DNA of 64,000 nucleotides, taken from positions 35,723,436-35,787,435 of the forward strand of contig NC_087068.1 in assembly GCF_963678635.1 (NCBI RefSeq), written 5' to 3'. This DNA comes from Symsagittifera roscoffensis (lineage: Eukaryota; Xenacoelomorpha; Acoela; Convolutidae). The notes below the pieces were generated by a model that was not told the origin of the DNA, searched no databases, and saw nothing but the letters and a program-made list of their open reading frames with translations. Positions within the stretch are counted from its first letter, which is position 1. Each line of letters opens with the position of its first letter. Made by a program: the position numbers and the translations under genes. Positions 34,961 through 46,800 of this stretch are shown here, piece after piece.

Positions 34961-35159
34961 TGTAAAAAAAACCGTAGCGCTGAGCTAGATTTTAAACTGG
35001 TTTGTCCGTCAATGAGGAACCCTTGAAACAAGTACAGAGAGTTGTACTGAATCACTCTTAAAAATTGTACGTAGAAGAGTACAGGTTTTCAAAATAACTA
35101 CATTTTTTGTGGATCAAAAATTTTATTGTTAGTTTTTTGTGTCTCTCCTTTTTAATGTA

Positions 35160-36716
35160 CTGTTTCATAATGTCAGAGCCAGAATGGTATAAAGCAAAGA
35201 ATAACATTGATGATTCGGTGCTTTTAAGGTTTGGGAGACATTATCATAGATCTGTTGAGTTTGAAAAAGAGCAATGACATAAGTGGACATCTATACTCCA
35301 ACAGAAAGTCAACCGGCTCTTTTGTACGACTTAGCAAAGTTAAACAAGAAAGACATATCACTGCGCCCTGTTCTATCTCTGCGAAATTTATATGAGAGTT
35401 TGAACAAAATAGTGACCAAATTGTTTGATAAAATTGAGCGGGCGAAGATAAAAACAAACACGCAAGAAAATTTTTTAGACTTTAACAATTTGTACACTAA
35501 AGTTCCACTCAAAGAAGCTATCGGCATTGCTCTCGGAACACTTTATGAGCAGGAGAAACCTCCAGACATTGCACGCAATACTATAAAGAGATTGCTAAAC
35601 CTTGCTGTACTTCAAGTACATTTAATTACGATGATATGTGTTATACACAAAATGTTGGAATGGCTATGGATGCCTTTCTTGCTGTCATACTGGCGAAATT
35701 GTGGATTAAAGAGTTCGAACCTGTATTGAGGAAAAAGATTCCCAAAATTTGAAAGCCAAATGAATATTTCAACGGCACCTTTCGAGAGTTTAGTCAATAA
35801 GTTATGTATAGACAGAGAGGTGTTGAATGTGAAAATTGCTAAATTGATTCCATCAAAAATGTGGTAAGCTACAGAAAAACGAAAATCGAAACATAGCTAA
35901 TACTGTTTGGTTTTGCTCGGCATGCTGTAAAATAAGAAAAAAACCAAGATTTAGAGTAAATAAAACTCTTCGTGAGATATGTAGATGACATCGTTAGAGC
36001 TGGGAAAGGAGAGCCAGATGTTTTTGTTAAATGCTGCAAATAATTTACAGCCTAATTTACAGTTTTCTTTAGAAAATACTAATGCAACTTAGCTTTTCTT
36101 GACATTAACGTTAACGTGGACATACACAAAAACGTAATTTGTGGTTGGTTTGAAAAACCAACTGATAGTGGGACAAATCTTTTAGGAGCTGTGAAGTTCA
36201 AAGAAGGCGCAGTTTATTGAATTTTTAGAAACACATCAATGTGGAACAAAATCGAAGAGGCCATGAAGATGAAAAAAAAAGCAATGGACGGACAACCAAT
36301 ACCCAGACTCTTGGACTGATAAAATTTATTCGAGGGCACTTGACAGAATCATCAAAGGAAAAGCCAACAAGAGTCCTGGTAAGGACTTACATCAAAAAAG
36401 TATTGGTAATCCAGGCGCACCACGCATGATGAATCTTTAGTACCGAGTCAATGAAAGTCTAAAATTTGCAAATAAAGTGCGGAACATGATCAAGGCATCA
36501 ATTGTTTTCAATACCAGAAAACTGAAAACCTGACTTCTATCCTTAAAGTCTTCTTTTTCGCGTGATAGAAAATCAAAAGTGGTTTAGAAGATTTCCTGCT
36601 GTGGATATAACTCCACCTTTGTTGGCCAAACGTTTTGGCATTTAACCACTAGAATTGACGAAAACCGAAAAGAGGATTCACCAGAAACCTCTGATTAGTT
36701 GAATTTTTTTTGTTTT
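35160..36716 (+). pseudogene. Penelope-like ORF relic, copy 2
   Basis: Reverse transcriptase motifs are visible in shifting frames: LLYDLAKLNKKDISLRPVLS near 35315, NLYTKVPLKEAIGIAL near 35488, YTQNVGMAMDAF near 35642 (motif B) and FVRYVDDIVRAG at 35969-36004 (motif C with the catalytic YVDD). Between motifs B and C sits CENC (35828-35839), then after a frameshift CGK (35860) and WFCSACC (35908-35928), the same PHD-like cluster as in copy 1. Downstream come NLQPNLQFSLENTN, KPTDSGTN and FRNTSMWNK. A damaged endonuclease piece near 36600 (STFVGQTFWHLTTRIDENR) ends before the terminal repeat. Dead copy. Confidence 0.75.
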
Positions 36717-36760
36717 GTGTAGGCAATGTCTTATGATATTTTTATAATCGATGATCATTT

Positions 36761-37658
36761 TTGTGCCAGTTGGTCATATTTGGAAGTTTGAACTTGAGCA
36801 ACGTGAGAAACATGATTTTGGGGTGAAATGGATTTTTTCAAAAAATCGAATTGAGCATTTCATGCTCAACTTTCTCGCGACAACTGAAAATCTCGGAAAT
36901 ATAAGATCAGAACAACCGAACTACAATCGCGGAAAAGTGGTCGGAGACAGCAGCGGGAAATTTTTATTCGCAATTTCCAGAGATAAAATCACACTAGAGT
37001 AGAGCTGACTTATCTTAAAACAGAAAGCAGAGCAATTGCGACCAAAGAAGAGACGAATTAGAAGTGGACCAGAAGGAAATTTCGGTCGAAAGGTGGACAA
37101 CCGAAGTCTTCCAATGGTTCAGTCCCAAAAGCTCAGTTCTCAAGTTAAAAATCAATTCTCAAGCTTGAACTTGTTGATTCAAAACTTCTCAAGTTAAACT
37201 TAATTCCATTTATGCCAGAGTTGGTGGTTAATTTAGTTTCTGCAATTCAAGAGAGTGTCGGTATGTGAGTACCCAATTTAGATTTCTTGAGTGTTTTGTA
37301 TTTGTTATGTTGAGGTAGGGAGAGTTTTAGGTTGATTCATCTGAAATGGATCAAAATTCCATTGTCTAGTAAAAAGTAATTAAAACGGAATGTTCCGACC
37401 CTGTTTTTAACGGCGTTTGCGTATTTTGGGTATTTTGAGGCCTAAGTATGGGGACGTTCTTATTTTTTAGAGTGGGGGGGGGGGTATTTGGTAGTATTTT
37501 GGTATGTATAATGGGGGGCCGAATTGGCTCCGACCGTTCGAGGTAGAAAAACACAAGAGATAGTGTCCCTGACTCTTGAGCCAATGGTTATAGGGCCTAT
37601 TTTTCTTTAACCTCATTTGTGACTTAAGTAGGCGACTGTTGCAAGTAGGGAAAGTTTA
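36761..37658 (+). mobile_element. Solo LTR of the gag-pro family, inserted in a Penelope-like terminal repeat
   Basis: It is the diverged reverse complement of 6105-7020, about 898 bp. It starts TTGTGCCAGTTGGTCA and ends ...GGGAAAGTTTA. CATTT flanks both sides (36756-36760 and 37659-37663), a likely 5-bp target-site duplication. The host sequence resumes on the right where the Penelope terminal repeat would continue. No internal element sequence remains, as expected after recombination between two LTRs. The run of G near 37476-37486 lies inside. Confidence 0.8.
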
Positions 37659-37663
37659 CATTT

Positions 37664-38015
37664 GTAAAGTTTTATTACTTTATTAAATTTGCTGATCAAA
37701 AAGTGTGCAATAACGTTCGTAATTTACATTTTAAATCACCTCTGCAATTTCAAGGGTTATGAATTACTATTATTTAAAGAAGATACAACCTACATAGTGG
37801 CAACCTATGGAAAAGTTTCACGGTGTTATTTCAAATTCTTAAATGAGTTTTCGTAAGATACTGATAATATCTTTAAATGCGTAAGTTTCAATTGATAAAT
37901 TTGAGTGTATTTGAAAAAAATTATAATCATAGTTAATCTACACTTGATCATTTGAAAATACTTTCAACTGGCAAATGAAGAATTTTTTTGTTTTATTTCA
38001 ATCTCATGACAAAAT
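37664..38015. other. Rest of the Penelope terminal repeat and unassigned sequence
   Basis: The first ~110 bp continue the split direct repeat. The remainder shows no gene and ends where YLDD element copy 2 begins abruptly. Confidence 0.5.
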
Positions 38016-39859
38016 TTTTTCGGAAACGTACAGGTAGTATGCGGTACCAAACGAGGAGCAAAAATAGCTGCACACTCATTTCGAAACCTAATTGAACACG
38101 ACGACAATCCAAAATGCACTGTTCTTTTAAAACTAGATTTTAAGAATGCCCTTAACTCTCTAAATAGAGAAACATATTTATTCAAATTGCCCCGAATTTT
38201 ATAATTACACCCACTGCGCGTATGGTAAGCCTAGTTACCTTTTTTACGGAAGCTCTGTCATAACGTCAGAACACGGAACTCAGCAAGATGATCCTGAAGC
38301 CCCACCCCTTTTGCGGAAACAACTCATACATTAGTCAAACAGTTGGAGTCGAAACTTTTTATTTGGTATTTAGATGACGGAAATTTAGCCGAAGACTATA
38401 AAGTAGTACTCCGGGACCTTAAAAACGTTGTGAAATCGGAACACATTTACGGCCTGAGCTTGAACACTGAGAAGTGCGAACTTTGCTTTTTGGGACCGAC
38501 TACTAGTGCACATTATAATTCAATTTTAACACAATTTCGAATTTATTAATTTGCTCCAAAAAAAAAAAAAGAATTCCTCATTGTAGGATCTCCAATCGGC
38601 GAAATTTGCCGAAAAGAATTGCTCGACGAAAAAGTTAAGGAGCTTGAACAATTATCGGATGTCATTGACAAACTAGACGCCCATTATGGTTTTTACCTCC
38701 TGAAAAATTGCTTTAGCAAGCCAAAACTCCTTTTTTTGCGTACGAGCCCTTGTGTTTTGCAAAAAGATTTTTTGGAATGCTACGACAAACTACTACGAAA
38801 TTCGTTATGCAAGGTCACTAACGTGAAATTGGATGATAACCAGTTTTTACAAGCAGTTATCCCGGCAGCCAAAGGTTGCTTGGGCGTTTCTTCCGCTCGT
38901 CTAATCGCTTTACCCGCTTTCTTAGCCTCAGCAGTAGAAGCGAAAGATGCCTTGAGCAAAATCTTTGGTTTGGACCATGTGGATGGAACCTATGATGATG
39001 CGCTTAAACGGTGGTTTGAACTTGGAAAAATTGAAATTGCTCCGGAAAATGAAATCCAAAAAAAAATGGACGGAGCCAATTTTTGACAGCGAAATTGCAG
39101 ACTTGATTTTACGACTCAAACCAACGGACGTAAAAAGATTCAACGCGTTCCAAAACATATTTGACTCCCAATGGTTGAACGTCATCCCGTGCAAAAATTT
39201 AAGGTTAAAACTGTCAAACCAACAACTCAGAATTGCAATAGGACTTCGATTAGGCTCAAAAATATGCGAACGGCATAAATGCGTGCGCGGAAAAGACGTT
39301 GCCGAGGATGGTTGGCATGGTCTTTCTTGCCTCAACAGTGCAGGGAGATTTTCTAGGCATTCAAACCTGAATGCCCTTATAAAGCAGAGTCTATCATCTA
39401 CTCACATTCCGTCTGTTTTATAACCACGACACCTCTACAGGACCGATCAAAAGCGACCAGACGGTTTGACGCTCGTTCCATGGGCTGATGGTAAGCAGCT
39501 CTTGTGGGATGTAACGGTAGTAGACTCCTTAGCTCCTTGTAGGATTAATGCCGGGTCTGTTTGTAACCCTGGTACGGCTGCCGCTGAAGCAGAAGAGCGA
39601 AAAACTGACAAGTATAAAGATCTTGTAAATGATGGATATCTTTTTCAACCGCTAGCTTTTGAAATTCAGGGCGCGGCCGGCCCCAGCACAAGTTTTTTTG
39701 AGCAAGCTTTGTAAGAACCTAAGCATATGCACTGAGGAACCCAGAGCAGGCAGCTTTTTAAAACCGAGAATCTCCCTGGCAATACAGATTGCGAACGCCG
39801 CTTGCGTACTCGGAACAATAAATGACAAAATAACTTTCGACGAAATTTTTTACTTGTAA
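38016..39859 (+). pseudogene. YLDD retroelement, copy 2 (5'-truncated)
   Basis: The sequence joins the family at TTTTTTCGGAAACGTACAGG, matching position 7869 of copy 1, so the N-terminus and the start of the reverse transcriptase are missing. LDFKNALNSLNRE near 38130 and IWYLDDGNL (Asp pair 38373-38378) are present. A small deletion and frameshifts break the middle. From 38619 to 39086 it keeps about 250 bp that copy 1 lost (LQAVIPAAKGCLGVSSARLI). The C-terminal Cys/His cluster, RPDG and LLWDVTVVDS parts (39100-39859) are almost identical to copy 1. It lies about 600 bp upstream of the transporter's first coding exon. Confidence 0.8.
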
Positions 39860-40848
39860 CACTTGTGTATTATATTATTTCGTGTCGAGTTGCGTGTTCG
39901 TATTGAAGAAACGTAACCCGTATCGACTTTAATTGAAAAGGACTTAAACACTTGTCATCTTCTTTTATCATTATCACTTCCATGTCTATAAAATTCCAAG
40001 GATTTTGACTGGAATACGTGATGAAGGGACTCCTGTCTGTAACCTCGGTTACTATGATACTTTTGACCTGATTACCCCTATAGAAAACAAAAGAAAAAAA
40101 TCTCATGAACTTAAATCATCTTTTTATCATCATCTTTTCCATATCTAGAAAATTCCTAGGATTTTAACTGGAGTATGTAATAAATGGACTCCTGACTGTA
40201 ACCTCGGTTACTTTGACACTTTTTACCTTCTGATTATTAGAAAGTTCCAAATATACAATGAAGGACTCCTGGCTGCAACCTCGGTTACTATGATACTTTT
40301 TTGATTTTCTGATTACTGTCAGATGGTTAGGAATCTAGTCAACTAGATTGAGATTACCTGCACTGATTAAACCGGAGTTGAAAGAAACTCAAAATATTAG
40401 TTTTCGCGAAAACATGTTTTTTTTCCAGATTTTAGATCATGGAATAGTAAATTGTTTAACAAAATATGGATATCGATGAGGATAATGGGTATTCGTATCC
40501 AGAAAACATGGCAGAAGTTGAAGTTTTGAAAGGCCGTGTTGATTTGAATAAAACCAACTTTCAGTTGGAGGATAAAGATGTCGATAGGCTCAATTTTATT
40601 CAATGTGACGAGTTTAACGAAAAAGTCCGATGGTCCAACCCGCATCGGTTAGGCTTATTTTACGACAAATTTCTGGAAGCTTTTACATTCCGGACTGTTT
40701 TTTACCGAGAAGCAACATATCCGTTTTTCGGTATATACCTGAACATGCCTGGTCACAGTTATACAACAATATACTCAATATTTCAAATGTTTTGGTCCAT
40801 CAAGTTTTTCTTTGGATTTTTATCGGATACAAAACCTATCTTTGGCAA
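38016..40848 (+). repeat. Segmental duplication, copy 2 (source side, with the intact exon)
   Basis: It pairs with 7870-10487. This copy continues past the breakpoint into the rest of exon 1 and a proper splice donor, so it holds the original exon arrangement. Confidence 0.9.
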
Positions 40849-40874
40849 AGCGAGAAGCTACTACATGGCAATCG
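40466..40874 (+). CDS. BT1-type transporter, coding exon 1
   Basis: It encodes a ~70-residue charged cytosolic start and the first two membrane segments. I chose the ATG at 40466 as the first in frame after a splice-acceptor-like CAG at about 40428. The donor is ATCG|GTGAGT (GT at 40875). It ends in phase 1, with the G completing a Gly codon (GGC) in exon 2. Confidence 0.88.
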
Positions 40875-43800
40875 GTGAGTACGATAATTATTTATTTCCT
40901 TGTTTTTTCTTAATTGCTCTTGCGATTAGCATGCAACTTCACGTTCCATTTTTACACCCAACCTAAGTCGGAAATAAAATTGGCACTTGGTGACTCAAAA
41001 AGGCTTGTTTCAGAAGCTGCATGGCACAAAAATACCATGAGCTTCGGCATTTGATTTTTAATGAGTTAACACCGTTAAGGTTTTTAAAATTCATCTATTG
41101 AAGCGAAAAAAGCTATTTGTTTCATACAACAGTACAATAGACACTCTCATCCAGAAAATTTCATAAACCTGTAGTATATAATTTGCTGTCGTCAATCGTT
41201 TAATACAGCGTTATTAATTAAAAAAAACTTCAATATGTTCTTGAAAACCAGAGATGTTTGAGCAGTAGAAACCAGATGCGCAAATTGGCAATACCATCAC
41301 AGCACCGCAACATTGGGTTTGAATTTTGGTTATTTTTTGAAAAATCTTTTGAAAGCTTTTGAAGAAATACTTCCAAAGTCGAAAGCTAAAAGGATTTGAG
41401 CAGTCATATTTGAAAAAAAAACAAGTTAATTAAAAAGCGCCTTCCCGCGTAAATGCCTAAAAAAATCCTAAAAAACTTCAAGTCTCGGAAACTGAATGGA
41501 TTTGAGCAGTCACAGTTTAGACGCATGATTTGCAATCCTTGAGAGTACCCTGAAAGCACCCCAACATAGGGCTGGGACTTTCTTTTTTGTGAAGTTTTGC
41601 AATCTGAAGTTTTTTATGCCATTCTCGTAAACTGAAAGGATTTGGATAATCATATTTGCAGGCTAAAATTGCAATAGATGGCAGCACCCCATTGTAAGGT
41701 TGCTACTTCTAATTTGATGAAATAAACACTTTAAAGCACAAGAATAGCCGGTTGCTGTGCAAGTAGCCGAAAGTGTTCCGACCATATTTAAAAAAAAACT
41801 TCAAATTTAAAAAATTGATTTCAATTGTTTTGTGCATGGTGTGATGAAAGGATCTGAACGATAGTCTGGTTTTAAGCAGTTCCGATATTCATAGTAAAAT
41901 AGTCATATTATAAAGCAGTTTTTTTTCGAAAAATAAACTAATAAAGAAATGATAGAATAATTTGAAAAACATTGTAGTTTTTTTTACAGATTTTTTTAAT
42001 TCTGAAGATGCGCTAAAGAAACTTTGTAACTTTCATTTTTTTAAGATTTTTCAGGGCTTGAATGAAAAAAAATTTGATCATAAATCTCATCATTATTTGA
42101 GGTACCTGATTTCGCATGGAAAGCCAAAAAAAACAACCTAGTATAAATTTCCTCCCCGTTTTCGATGGTCGGAACAAAAGATAAGAAGCTTAGGTTGCGA
42201 ATTTTTTTTTAAATGTTTGCTCCAACAGATATTGAAGCGTCGTCTGCAGTAAATTTTGAAACCGTTGCAATATATATTGGCGTTTCGACGGGCCAACATA
42301 AGGACTTCGAAATCACGTGTGAAGTGAAACGCCCGTTGAATAATGTTTGAATAGATTGATAGATACTGATAGATGCATGAATTCCACCTTTACACTAGTC
42401 TACAATGCTCTGCCATCCTCGTCTCATGCTGAACGTTCTAGAAATTATTTAAAAAGTATCTTCAAAAAGCCTAAGCCTGGTGAGATAGTGAAGTCCTCAT
42501 TTTAATATATAGATTTAGTCGGTTCTCGTCCTACTTTCTGTCGGTTTATTTTTGCTGTTTTTTTGTAAATGCCATCTATAATGTCTGGTTCAGTCATTTA
42601 TGGGCCTACTTTCAAAAAAAGAGGATTTTGAGAGTTTTTGCCCTAACTGTTTTGATTATATATATTTTTCAGTTAACCAGTTTTGGTTCATGTTATATCG
42701 GCTAAGTGAACTTATATTGCGTAATTTTGAGGTCAATAGTGACTCTAATGCGATTGTGTTTCAGTAAGGATGGATCGTTAAAACTTGAAATTTTGTAACG
42801 TTTTTTCATGACAACATCTTTCGGCTTAACAACGATCGACGTAACGTTTGTCTCTTTTGTTGTCACTGTTTATGATACTTAATGTTTTTTGGGCCTGTCG
42901 ATGATCCAATCATGTAGTTTTTAGGCGTAATTTTTTTGATTTTTTTCATTGTTGCCTCAATATTAGGACGCGTGATTCATTCAGTTTTTAATAGTGATTT
43001 TGATTACTGGAAGTCACTCATCAACAATTGATCAATTTGTCATAGTCTGAATAATTTTCATATAACTTTACCGGTCTTTTGCTCAGATCGGAATTCTTGT
43101 TATAATAATGGGATTGGATTTTTTGGTAGTTTCAAGTTTGGTATATTAGGCAAAAAAGTAAATCTTTAGGCTGGAATCTAGCAGATATCATATTGAACTG
43201 TTTGATTTTCTGACTGCGCTGAAAATGACAATTATGTTTAAACTGCTACTACTACTAGCAGTACTAAAAGACCTCAATTTACTCCATGGGGAGTTTGTAG
43301 AAGTCAAACAATACTGGTGTGTAATCATGTACAGAATGAACTACGGCATTCGAGTGACCATGTAAATGATATAAAAAAGTTGTATTTTGAAGAAAAGTAA
43401 CTCAATGAGAAATTTGAAATATTTGGTTGGTGGATAAATTTTTGACCCTATATCTCAATGTAGTCGTTGACAATATTAACGATCCTGTAAAAAAAATTAT
43501 TTCGATGGATATAACAACATTGAAACAATTCAAATTTTTCAATTACTCTGGTCTTAAGTGGTGTTACGGCGCTGTAGAGACTTTGCAAGATTTCAACTTG
43601 ATATGTGAAGGCTATCTGAGAACCCAATTTGGTTCCAGGATTTCGAAAAACCAACAAAATTTTTACAATTGACTCCGAGACGAGTATTGACGTAGAATAG
43701 CATGTCTCTTTCAAGAAATTGATAAAATATCGGCACCGTATTTGAAATGAACAGCAAATCGTGATGACTTAACACCACTTAAGACCAGAGTAATTGAACG

Positions 43801-46800
43801 ATTCGAATTGTCTCAATGTTGTTATATCCATAAACCAAGCGGGATAAGCATGTAGCAAAATAAGAAATTGCATACGTCTGGAAAAGGTTAAAGTTCACAC
43901 CTGCAGAAAATTTTCCTAGAGTACAGCGCCGTAGATTAACCGAAAACTCTTTGCGCCCTCTGTAATTTATTTCTTACATGATAAACACATTTTTAATTAA
44001 AGTAACTTCTAGTCCCAAGTCAGAAGCGTGATCAGTATTTTGTAGCTCAGTATTTCTAGAAAACGGGAGCAGAATTCCTGGTCTCGATTAATTAAGCACC
44101 ACATTTGAGTATATTAAAACTAAGCTTATGATCAGTCGCCTACAAGTAAGACTGGAACAATATAAGACGATCTTAGTCAAAACCAATCAAAGCGAGTTTA
44201 ATGAGCGCAATAAAATTCTTTGATGCAGAATCAAACACTTTTTGGAAGTCAAGATACAGAATGAGCTGATCGTCCTTGTCATAATTCGAGTTAACTTTAT
44301 CAAGAAACATCAGTAATTGGGTGACGCATGAATGACATTTTCTGAATCTGTGTTGCTTCTCCAGAATTTTGGCTTGAATCTTCAGATGAATTAAATTGAA
44401 CATATTTTGAAAAATGAGGGATATTCTAGGTATGAATGAAATTGATCGATAATTTTTAACAGATGATTTAGTTATCTTTTGTGTACCCTGAATATGAGCG
44501 CAGTTTTCCAAAAACAGGCAACGTTTGCGAAGAAATAATATATTTAAATAGAAGGTAGACAAATGGTGCTAAGAAAGAAGCTTCTTGATAAAGAATTAAG
44601 CGCTGCACGTTGTCACAGGCTTAAGATCTAGTACTAGCAACATTTCACAGAGCCTTTTGTATACTTATAAGGTCTAAATCAACATCAGCAAGAAAAGCAC
44701 AATTTTTCATCTGAAAAACTATCCAGCGGCGAGAACAACCGAATGAAAAAAAATGTTGAATAACTCAGCTTTGTCTCTCTCTCTCTATGTTACGTCTCGT
44801 TCGAGACCTGGATGCCTTCCCGGTTCTAGTCAGGTCCCCGAGGCCCCACTAGTACGTCCTCCATTGGACTTATCAGTGGACAGCCTCTGGAGAGCCTGAT
44901 AGAATTCCTTGGCAAGGATTTGGATGTGGTGCGTGACTGGGTGCACCCCATCGTTCTTGTCTATGTGGGCTTTCGAGAAACGTCGGTATCTGTGGAACTC
45001 ACATTTCGCTTTCTTTGCAATCTTTTCGTATTGCCTGTTGATCTTCTTGATTTATTCTTCGCGGTGCCTCCTCCATGGAACTTCCATGAAAACTAATTGA
45101 AAGCCTTCATTCTTGTACATTTCTACTAGATCTTTCTTTTGGTCACTGAACTCCTCTGGCTGATGTATTGAGCCGTCTCTCCATGCAATGTTGTTTGTCC
45201 CGCCAAGAATCGCGTTTTTCTTAATTCCTAACGACTATAATCGTCCATTATCTTCCTCTCGGACAGTTGGTGAATCTGCGCACCGGGACAAGTCACAACC
45301 TTCGCGTTGATTCCATTTACAATGGAATCGCCCAGAACCGCGAATTCAAGATGTTCTGTGGTTTCCGTGGTGATCTCCTCATGGTACGGTTTGTCCCCTC
45401 TTCTCGCTGGTACTTTATTCACACCCTCCTTGGATGCCATTTACAATGGAAAATTCCATTTACAATGGAATCACCCAGAACAGCGAATTCAAGATGGTCT
45501 GTGGTTTCCGTGGTGATCTCCTCACGGTACGGTTTGTCCCCTCTTCTCGCCGGTACTTTATTCACACCCTCCTTGGATGCTAAGTCCTCTTCCAGCCTCC
45601 TCTTCCTTCCACCTCTATCGCTCCTGCCCTTTCCACTCATTTTCATTCACGACCTGAAAAAGTAATGAGATCATCCTCCATTGGATACTTATATTACTTC
45701 TTCCTTGGCGTTTCAAACGGACTTTGAAAAGGAAAAAACATCTAAGGTTAGGCAGAGCCTTCATGGAGGTGTTCTTCCTTGCTTCACAACCCCATGTATC
45801 CTGCGAAGGTGGCTGGCCATGTTAGTCTTGGACTGTTTTGTTCCGCAGATATAGCATGATTCTCGGGACCAGACTCGGGGCTGTGTTTGCACCTCAGTTT
45901 CACAGGCTTTGCTGTGGTTTGTCAGTTGTGCTTTTCCGTTGAACGTTCTAAAGCATCGTGTACACTTGAACGATGCGTTCGATTTACAGTGCATTCGCCT
46001 TTCATGTTGGGTGAGACCTCCTTTTGATCTGCATACTCTGGTGCAGCCTTCCCACCTGCATGTGAAGCCTTCGGCTTTCTCTGTTTGTTCCGGGCTCTGT
46101 GCCCTGGGTGGTTTGGGGTCGTGTTTTCCCGTCAAGCGCATTTCCTCCCAGTCGATCAAGAATCTCTCGCGCTTCTTTACCAAACTCCTCCATCCTTTCC
46201 TGTTTCTGGATAAGTTCTCAGTGTTGGTCCAGTCTATTCCGGCTTCTCCCAGGAGTTTCCGTCAATACCATAACGTGCCTCGTTTGAGGCCTCCTCTTAC
46301 TTCGGGTTCGTTTTCCCAGGTACCGAGAATTATCCTTTTGGTAGGTCTCTCGTTCGGCATGTGTAGGATGTGACCGATCCTGGAGAGGGTTCTCGTCTCT
46401 ATCTTGGTCCGCATGGACGCAATTCCCAGTTGACCTCTTATCTCGTATGCATCTACGTGCTCCTTCTGCATCCGCAGTTTAGCCAGGCCTCGTTTGTGGT
46501 TCCATATCCACCGGTATGCGTTATCTGGAACACTCTGCATCTTCTGGATTTCTGTCGCTGTCCATGTGTGGACCATGCAATCGAAAAGCGTAGTTGATTC
46601 CTCGACTGCTTGCACGACTAGGGCTTGTGTCCTCATGGACTGCTTGGATCGCCAAAGCCACTTCTTTGTCTTGTACCAAGCAGCGTTTCCTCGTTGCACT
46701 CTGGCTTTCAAGTCGTCTTTCCTTCCAATTCTCGTTTCAAGCATCCTGGTCTTATTCGCCGCTTCCGTTCCAAATGATATTGACTCTTCTTTTCCATCGT

